From Cyanoderma ruficeps (Eukaryota; Chordata; Aves; Passeriformes; Timaliidae), in contig VZDJ01000623.1 in NCBI GenBank assembly GCA_008694505.1, forward strand, positions 14,286,988 to 14,350,987: a DNA stretch of 64,000 bases, in the 5' to 3' direction. Each line of letters starts with the position of its first letter. The first letter of the stretch is position 1. The position numbers and the translations under genes were made by a program. Below the pieces are notes generated by a model. That model worked only from the letters and a program-made list of their open reading frames with translations, did no database searches and was not told the DNA's origin. Shown here piece by piece: positions 55,401-64,000 of this stretch.

Positions 55401-58400
55401 TAAGCAAGGGGCTGCTGCAGTTGCATTTCCTCTCAAGATGTGCCCACCTCACAACTTGCTGCTGTCACTATCCTCTTTTTTTTTTAACATAAAACCTTGC
55501 CCAAAAGCAGTTGTGTAAAGATTTAATCAGCTAAGTGCTCGTAATTAGGCAAACCTGGAAGGAGAAAGGCTGGAGGACTGGTAATGTGGGACCCTTACCC
55601 ACCCTGAGGACACAGCCTGCTTATGGAGCCTGAAGCCACCAGCACATTTTCAGGACCCAATTGTTTCCTGACAGGGTTTACTCGAGACTAAGAGCACAGC
55701 GGTCACTGTGCTAAAATCCTGTTCTTCCCTCTGGATTTAAGTCCCCTGTGACCACGGTGGGAGCAGAGACACCCTGTGATAGCACCAAGCCATAGGTCCC
55801 AGCCCTGCAGCAGCCCTGTGCACCCAGCAGACACCTCCCGAGTCACCCTCCCAGGCTCTCAGGGCTGTTTCTCCAGGAGCCACTGACTGACTCTCCTCAA
55901 GCCAAAACAACAACGTCCGTCATCCTTCCTCTTCCCAGCTCTGTCCCCCCGCCCCGGAGCAAGGAAAAGTGTCGAATAATCCTCCCCCGTTCGGTGTGTG
56001 GTCTGCTGCTCGGTGTCGTCATGCAGACAGTGCAGAGACAGGGGGTCAGGCGGGTCATCAGAATGCTAATAAGAAATCTGATTGATGAGCCGGTGCCTCG
56101 GGGATGAATGGGATACTTAATTAATGACTTCTGCTCTGTTTAAGAAAAAGTTTCCCTTAACTTCCCTCTTTTTCTAAGAAAAAAAAAAAAAAAGAAGAAG
56201 AAGGAAAAGAAAAAAAAAAAAGAAGAAAGAAAAAAACCTCTATAATCCCAAGTTTTCCAAACAGCATAAAGGGAACTTCAAAGACAGACGTGGTCAGTTT
56301 TTATGTGTTGGGTTGGTTCAGTGATTCTTTCCTTTCTTTGTTTACAAGGGCAGCCAGGCTTGATTCCAAGGCTGAAAAATAAAAGGCCACATTGTTCAAC
56401 CAGATTCTGGATTTTTACAAGAAATTTCCTCCTTCCCAGTAGGGCAATTAACTGCTTCATTTCTGGCTCTGCCAGTACCAAAACATGCCACCAGGCCTGT
56501 GAAACTCAGCAGAGGTCAGTTCCTGCCAAAACACTGCTCTGCTTCGGAAACAAGATGTACTATGGAGATGCTGTTGTCCAATTAAATCCAACCAGTGATC
56601 CAGGACTGGTTGTTTGTGGGGCTTTTTTCAAGGAAATAAAAGCCCATCGGGAAAAATACCTGGTAGGCACTTAGCTTAGGAACATTGGACTGTGTATTCA
56701 GGGCGATTCGAATGGGATTTCAAACCAGCAATTAGCAATGGGAAAACAGCAACAGTTGCAAATGATCTCTTCCGGATTGATTTGGAGGGTTATTTCATGC
56801 TAAATGAATAGCAGCAGGAAGGATGATGAAAAGGGAAGAAGGAAACCCACACAAATTATTTTTTTCCCTTTGAGGTTTGTTTTAGGAACAAGTTCAGCTG
56901 CAGCGTTGAGGGCAGAACAAACTGCTTGGTATCAGCACCTGGGAAATGGTAGCAACAAGGGGATGCAGAGAGTCATACTGGGTCCCACAGGTTTCCCACA
57001 CAAATTTATTCACCCCCAGCAGACAGCTCCTGGTCTCTATGGGCCCCCACACCACAACATGAAGCCAGGCCCACAGGCTCAGCAGATTTGTGGAATCTTG
57101 AGCCCCTTTGTGGACCCAAGGAGGGAAGGAAGCTGCATCCCTCAGCCCCACCTGAGCTTCACCAGCCCTTTGCTGGGGTTTAAGAGTGTCCCAAATGTTA
57201 GGCCCATTGTAATAACGTTTTGGTAGGCAGGAGCTGCTCATGTACCACTAGTCAAGTGTGTATTTAAGTGCTTGGTTGATCTGATATCCATGGGAGGAAG
57301 CTGAGGATCCTGACCAAGTCCATGGCTGTCCCTGGCAGTGATGCTCAACTCGGGATCACAGGACCTGCAGGCTGCCTTTGGCCAGATTGTTAGAGCTAAA
57401 TTTTGATGCTGATGTCTCATTTTTAACTTCTCCCTGTAATAATCCTGTCTATATCAAACATAACCTGTAAATATGTTCCCCTGTAGCTTTAAATATAATT
57501 AAAAGTAATTTATTTTAAAATAGGCAAGAGACACTGAGGACACAAAGAGTCGGCATGAGACTGAAATTTGGGCACATAATGGAATGTGCCAACTGCAGAA
57601 GAAGAAAGGGAAGGCATGGCTTTAACCTGGCAACCTAGTCTACTATTTGTCCTGTTAAAAAAATTGTGCATGAATTTTCTAAGTGACTAGGCACCTGCTT
57701 TGGCCTAAGGGTTTAGAGCAGTGGTTACTCTCACCAGCCTCGCTAGCTTAAATCCCCTTTTTTCAAATCCCACTTGTGGCATATAGGTCTCACTCATTTA
57801 GATAGTTTATTATCTAAAAATCCCTGACTTATTTAAAGTGATGGGAAAGTTCAGAGTCCTTCCTCCTACTGATCTTGGGTCCCCAGAGCTGTGATTTTTT
57901 ACTCAGTTTTGTCCAAGAGTTGAGCTGTGCAGAGCAGCAACAAAGCAGGAACATAATGGCTCAAGCCTTCTCATCTGGAACCAGTGTGGCCCACCTGATC
58001 ATTATTTTAGGGAATTTGAGTGAGTTCTGGTTTATTTTTGGTCGTTCATATCTTTCTGCATGAAGGGTTAATAAAGACACAAGTTGGGCAACAAGAGGAG
58101 GAGGAAGAGGAGGGCAGAGGTGTGGGAATGGAGCAGGTCCCTGACCCTCCTGGGGACCTCGCTTCGGATACACCAGCTAAAGGAAAGGGAGGAAAAGAAA
58201 CAAGTGAGAAAAGACCTGCCAAGCAATGCTGGCCAGACAGGAAAAAAGAAAAAAAAAAACAACAAACCAACGGCCCAGAGCTGATTTGCATTTGTATTGG
58301 GCACTTGGGGAATACGGATAAAACAGTCTTTATTTTTCAGGGGAGTTCAGGGAATATCAGTAGCAACATCCGTGCACGAGCACAAAAGGGGAAACAGAGG

Positions 58401-58934
58401 AAATAGAAGTATTTTGGCATTCCTGTTCTTAGGCAGTAACAGTGATAACATCACAATAACACATCTCTCACCCCTTTTCCCTGGGTCTCATCGAGAGAAG
58501 CAGCACAGGCACAAAACTACAGTCACTTCTGGCAGTGCTGTGTAGGAGAAGTCAAGGAGATAAGTTAGATGGGGGGGAGGTCACGAGCAATGTATTGCTA
58601 AACTGTGAACAAAAGGAAGGGCCCAGAGTCTGAAACTAGTATCAGAATGCCCCCAAACCTCCTGCCATCAATGCCTGCAGTGCTCTGTGGACCTCCTGTC
58701 TGCCTGATGGGCACTGGCAGCACAAAAGCAAAGAACTGAAAACTGAAAAAGAGCGCTGGTCAAATATTGAAAAAGATCACAGAAAGAAGTCTTTTGTGGC
58801 CAGTGGAACAATTTGTATGGCTGAGCTGCTTCTTAAACCTCAGGCTGTGACTGCTCACCATGAGTGTAGGGCACACTGTTATCCATCCTACTTCCCCCTG
58901 GTTCCCGGCCAGAAATTCCATCAGCATATTTCCT
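55401..58934. other. Intergenic, no gene recognised
   Basis: No coding exon could be supported. A homopurine tract lies at 56176-56236. 56030-56160 (TAAT-rich, no repeat signature) is a possible conserved block. Short GA-rich patches occur near 58095-58125. Confidence 0.45.
56176..56236. repeat. 61-nt homopurine (A-rich) tract
   Basis: An uninterrupted run of A and G, mostly A with GAA-like words. Low complexity; it may be length-polymorphic. Confidence 0.9.
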
Positions 58935-59070
58935 TAGATCAAATGAGTTGGGTTGGAAGGGACATTTAAAGACCACCTAGTCCGTTGCCCTCGCCATGGA
59001 TAGAGAGATCTTTCTCTAGATTGCTCAAAGCCCCATCCAACACAACCTTGAACATTTCTAGGAATGAGGC
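58935..59070 (-). mobile_element. CR1 LINE 3' fragment
   Basis: 'gggttggaagggacatttaa', 'agaccacctagtccgttgcc' and 'aaagccccatccaacacaac', then 'cttgaacatttctaggaatg', are the reverse complement of the CR1 tail, diverged. Confidence 0.88.
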
Positions 59071-62000
59071 AGCCACACAGTTATAGGGTTGTCCCTCCCT
59101 GTATTGCCCAAGTCATAAAATGCCTGCCTGCTGGGCTTCTCTCCAGCCTGGTGGTTTTGCAGGTTCCTGGGCACTTCTCCTTGGCAGATGAACGTTTATC
59201 AGCTGTTGGACCTCTGCTTAATTCTGATTTAGTTACACAGACATCTGGATTCTATCCAACCTATGAAAAAGCAGTGCATTGGCCGTGTTCACTCCTCATA
59301 TGCCAGCCATGCCCAGTGGAGGATGAACTTGTCCACCAGTGCACCAGTCCAGGGTACTGCCTACCACTGGGCAGCTCCACGTGGCCAGCTTCTTTTTGCT
59401 ATACAACTCTGGGGAGATTTACTCATTTTGCCCTTTTAAGTGGCAAAAAAGGACCACTGAGTTCATCTGATACCCCAAGTCAAAGTGTTGATACTGCTGC
59501 TCCTGTAACAGCCTTGTGGCCAGAGATGCTCCAGGAGGGCTCTGTGCAGGGCAGGGCACCTCAGGCATGATGGTCACTTCCCAGTCAGTGGTGGTGGTGG
59601 GTGGATCAGCAAGGACATGGGCCTACCACCTCAGGGAGTGCCTGAGGTAACAGCCCAGCTCCATCACTGTGTTACAGGAACAGCCCTGGGGCTAAGGATC
59701 TTCTGCTATGGGCCAACACCTGCTATTTATCCCTGTCATACCAGCCAGGAACAGCTCTGATGCTCTAAAAGCCCTGGAGAATCACTCGCCCTCGTGTTTA
59801 AATAAACTCCATAAATGTGTGCTCCTCTGCATGAAGAAGGATCAGATCCAGGAGGGCTCTGCTTGGCTGTTTATTAGCCCTGTGTACCAGATAAAGGCAA
59901 AGGAGCAAGTAGCCCTCTGCTGTCATTTCCCAGCTGAGAAACAACTCCGAGTTACTTCAGGCTTGATTTCCTTCAGACTTTACCCATACAATTCCTTATT
60001 ATGCATTTGCAGTCACCTTCAGAGCACACAGAACTTCGAGTGGAACACGAAGGTTCAGAAAACCCAAAGTGGTGTTGTGAAATGATTTAAAAGTGCAGCT
60101 GTGCCAATGCAACCCTGCTGGCTCTTGCATCTCCTGGCACCCACATGCCAGGGTCCACACACATTGCAGAAAGCGCTGCCTTCTCACAGGTTTCCTATGT
60201 ATCCTTTCTATCCAGAAATTCTCCATCCACCAAAAGGTACTTCTGCTGCCATTTCTTTATGTGCTGAAGGACAGGGGGCTGCAAGGGAAGGGAGGAACTG
60301 AGATAGCAGAGGTCGAGCCCCTGGCGTACTCCGCTGATCAAATCCCGGGCTGCGGCATTACCTTCCCTTTCGGCTGACCCAGTCCGAGCGCTGCGACTGC
60401 CTATTCCCACGCCACGTCAAAGGGAAGGTTTACATTGTTCACTGGATATTAATTTAAATTATTCTGGGGTGCTTGGAAACCACCTCCTCCCCCCTGCTCC
60501 CGTTCAGTCTCCATGGGGACTATCACAGGGGCTGGGCGATAGAAATGAGCAGCACTGACACACCGACCGTCCTCCCCTTCTGCTGCACACTGCCATCGGC
60601 CATTTCCACTGCCACAGGGGACACATTCATATTTGCCTGAATGACTTGCTAGGACAAGATAGATCAGTTTTCAGAGTCTGGTACAATATCCTGCTAATAC
60701 CATTTTCCATTTGTTCCTCAGGTTCACACGCTTGCGTTGTGGCTCTTTTCTTCACACCAACATCCTGCTGCTTGTTGATGGTATTAATAACACCCGCGGC
60801 AGGAGGCTGCGCCCCCCGGGGTCCGGGCTGTCGGAGTAATTATTGAATGACATTGGGGTTGTTCTGTAAATTACTTTGTGACCCAGGAATTCAGCAGGTT
60901 ACCACTATAACTCAGGCTCTCACAGTTGATTGCACTCACCTCCTGCTGCCCCGACATTTATTAGTCTCGTTTGCCTAGTGAGCATCGGCCTCATCTGTGT
61001 GCTCACACATAGATACGTGTTCTGTGGAGGGGAGCCCACTGTCCTCCCCTTACACCAAAGGAATGGGGCTCACATTCCTACCAGAGCCTGCCTCAGCCAA
61101 GGAATTGATGGCAGCTGGTGGACCTGTGACATGTTTGGAGGAACACCAAGAGACATTAGACACTGGAAAAAGCTGGGTTGCTTCCTATCAGACTGATGCA
61201 GGTGTGCAGGTGTGGAAGCAGAGCTCCGAGTGCTCTGGGACGTGACACACTGAAATCCTGGAAATAGGGACACACTGAGCTGTGCCTGCTATCACTCCTG
61301 ATGACTCCTCAGCATCTGCCCGATGTACTGGACAGCTTCCCAGGGAATGCTGAGCAGCCCTGAAGCACGGCTCAAGATTTGGACAGGGATACCACATTAA
61401 AATACTTGTAATTCCTTCTGAAAAAAAACCAGTCAAGACCTGGCTGGTCCTATTCTGGTCCAAATTCCCTACTTAAAAAATGGTTATATAACACCTGTGA
61501 TGAAACACTGGTGATTCCATGCATAGCTCTCTCAGACTCGTTTGGCCCTATAAACCACCCTCTAAAATAAACCCCTTACCCTTTGTATGGAGGCAGCTCA
61601 AACTGCTCCTCTTCCTCATACCAGTTGCTTGGACAGTGACTAACTGTTAAACCTGTCTCACAGTCCCTCTTCAGAAAGGACTGGGCCCTGTTTTCATGGC
61701 AGCATGGAGGCTGTGAGGACTGAACATCACTTCTAAAGCTCAGAGCAGCCGAAGCTGTTCCTCACTTGTCCTGGCAGCTGGTCATATCTCAGCTGAGAAT
61801 CCATGACAGGATTGATGTAGGGATACAGACAGCAAGAAGGTGGTCAGCCTTTCAGTGCTGCAAAAGTTTTAGAGAAAAAGGGTTTTCAAAACTAGTCCAA
61901 TCATTATCTTCTACAAGAATGACAATGAAGAAGCTACGTTGTTCTCAGATTTCAAGTTCTTTGGAATGTCTTAGCCTTGCAGATGACACCAAGTCAGAGG

Positions 62001-64000
62001 GAAGAACTGAAGGAAGGGTGGCCATGTGCTGAAAGAAGGAGACAAGAACTTCATGGCATTCAGTGAGAGCAAGCACAAAATCCTGTCACTTTGGGAAGAA
62101 AGGACTCATTGCAGTGGTACAGAATAGCTTTTCCCTCTTCAGAATATTCAGTTTGATACAATCTGGGACTGGTTTTCAGGTGGTGCACTAAGTTCTTGAA
62201 CACTGTCTCTCTCTCCACAACAGAGAATCCAGCACCAAGTCTGCAGTCAAGGCAGGTAGATGAGATATAGAAGTATGGCTGAGTGTCTGTCTTCACTAGG
62301 AAGACACATTGATGTTGAGGTACCTTTTTTTGCTGTGTTGCTCTACTGGGTGGTGAGAGGAGATTGTGTGTCATTCCACCTGGAAAGGGCAATAGCTCAA
62401 TATCCTTTTCTTCCTGATGTGCTGTTTTGAGGATGCTCAGAGAACAAATTAGAAAATGCAACCTGTTTGTGTCTGTTGTAAAGCCAAATCCATTTGCTAA
62501 AGAGTCCCAGAGCCACTACCTGCTTTGTTAAATTCTTCACCAACCTGGGAGGTTCTACGTATCTTGCTAACTGTTCCTGACAACAAGACTTCGTAATGTG
62601 CCTAAGACCTGTGCCTTCAGATGGACATGGGGAAACCAAAGAATCACAAGCACAGGCCTATGAACAGCAGAGAAGCTGAACACCAGCAGGCTGATGCCAG
62701 ACAAGGTCCAGCTGTGGCCGCATCCCACAGCATCACCCTTCGGTGCTGTCCTCCCTCCCCAGGCTCAGGCCTCCCCTGCAAAAACTTGTCAGAAGGTGCA
62801 AACCTTTCCTCCAAGGGGTTGATGTGGAAAACTGGACTTTTGGGTCTAAAGCCCTGGATCCGCACGGGTAGAGCTGCTCACCCAAAGCACAAAACCAGAC
62901 AGGGTCTTGTCATCCAAGCAGCTGCAGACTACTTCACCCCAGGCTCAGAAAGGAAAACGCATTCCTGTATTCCATGTTGCGGGGAGTGTGGTTTTGCAGG
63001 AGGGCAAAAAGGAGGACCCTCTATTCAGGTGGCAGTCAAAGGGAGCAGAGAGTGCTCAGCCCCTGCCGGAATTGGCCCTGTATTGGTTACACCCCCAGCT
63101 ATTTGAGGTGAAACTTGGCCTCTCAAAGCTCTCTGCCTCTCTCCTGCGCCTTTGTATTCTCTAGAAGGTGAAGCTGTAAGGGTATAAAAAGCTGCAAACA
63201 AGTTCCTACCTCTGGAGACCAGGCATTTACTCTAAGAAAGAAAGACCAATTGCTTCCCAGAGCATTGTCCACCCACATTAGAGAAAGGATTAAGCAGATA
63301 CATTCAGCTATTCTAACAGATTTTCTTTAAACCTTGAATACGCCTCTCACACTTGGTAAGATAATCACATTAGTTTTGTCATTAAAAGATCCCTTTTATA
63401 GAAAGTACCTAAACCGCTTAAACCACCCAGAGAGGTCGCATACATTAGAAAACAACAAGACAAACGGAAGGGATTTGCTATTCCTGGTCTCAGTGTTTCA
63501 CTGCCTCTACTTTCTAAACTGGGGGGTGGAACCAAAAGATTTTTCAAATCACCAGCGGAGGGAAAAGCCCCCGAGAGCTGGGCAGCTCGCACCTGCCCTG
63601 GGGAGCCCTGGCTCCTCACCCAGGAAACATTTGGGCACAGCACTGAGGACTTTGGAGAGAACATTGTTACACGTGGAGATGCCCACAGGTTACACCCACA
63701 GCACCCGCACGGCTGATCTTCCTCCGCTCAACATCCGGCACCCAAAACCCAACTGCAAGATCAGCAGCAGCTGAGGCTGAGCTGATCCCTGCCCTGCAGA
63801 GCACAGCTGTGAGGCGATCTGTGCTGAAGGAGCACACTCTCACTGTTCCCTCTTGTGGGTGTTAAGGGCCCTGCTGTCTCTGCATCACGCCCCAGGATCA
63901 CGAGATCCCCACAGGGAGTGCAGCAAGGACAGAGAGGGCCCCATCTCAGCAGGGTTCAGGGGAGGAGTGCAATCAGCTGTCAGCAATCCAACTCTGCTGC
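59071..64000. other. Intergenic, no gene recognised
   Basis: Open frames up to 168 codons (59064-59570) show no family resemblance. 60760-60900 mixes a short CG-rich core with TAAT-type sites and could be an upstream regulatory element. The last kilobase is ordinary single-copy-looking DNA. Confidence 0.45.

Noticed and set aside
59064..59570. 168-codon open frame right of a CR1 fragment
   Set aside because: It starts in CR1 text and shows no family resemblance.

Overview
The window reads as avian nuclear DNA, most likely from a songbird. It has intron-split vertebrate genes, many decayed CR1 LINE tails and compact retroviral LTRs. The species assignment is inference; the bird-type CR1 and LTR structure is what is seen.

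Two protein-coding genes can be supported. On the + strand, positions 15433-32533 carry the last eight coding exons (334 codons) of ME3, the mitochondrial NADP-dependent malic enzyme. They have clean splice phases and a stop at 32531-32533. The 5' exons were not found, so 1-15432 is probably a large ME3 intron. On the - strand, 41151-42212 is a single-exon CDS for FAM181B inside a strong CpG island. It keeps the FAM181 core and a YAP-like TEAD-binding loop. The two genes converge, with stop codons about 8.6 kb apart. From about 42.6 to 64 kb I see no gene: CR1 fragments, low-complexity tracts and a few possible conserved non-coding blocks.

The most unusual part is the presumed ME3 intron at 8858-11012. 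A 10-bp minisatellite built on the palindrome AACCGGTT runs 40 units in perfect register. It is followed by a - strand ERV LTR that stops next to its own TATA box, then 30 more units of the minisatellite, then an unrelated satellite of octamer motifs (ATTTGCAT/ATGCAAAT). The octamers are spaced 23 or 28 bp apart and are organised into a 238-bp higher-order repeat with internal inversions. A complete solo LTR of the same family lies at 12382-13547, and an unrelated solo LTR lies at 19937-20459 between CR1 fragments.

The first 8.5 kb is AT-rich and featureless. Most long open frames in the arrays and opposite FAM181B are artefacts of repeats or high GC and are not listed as genes.
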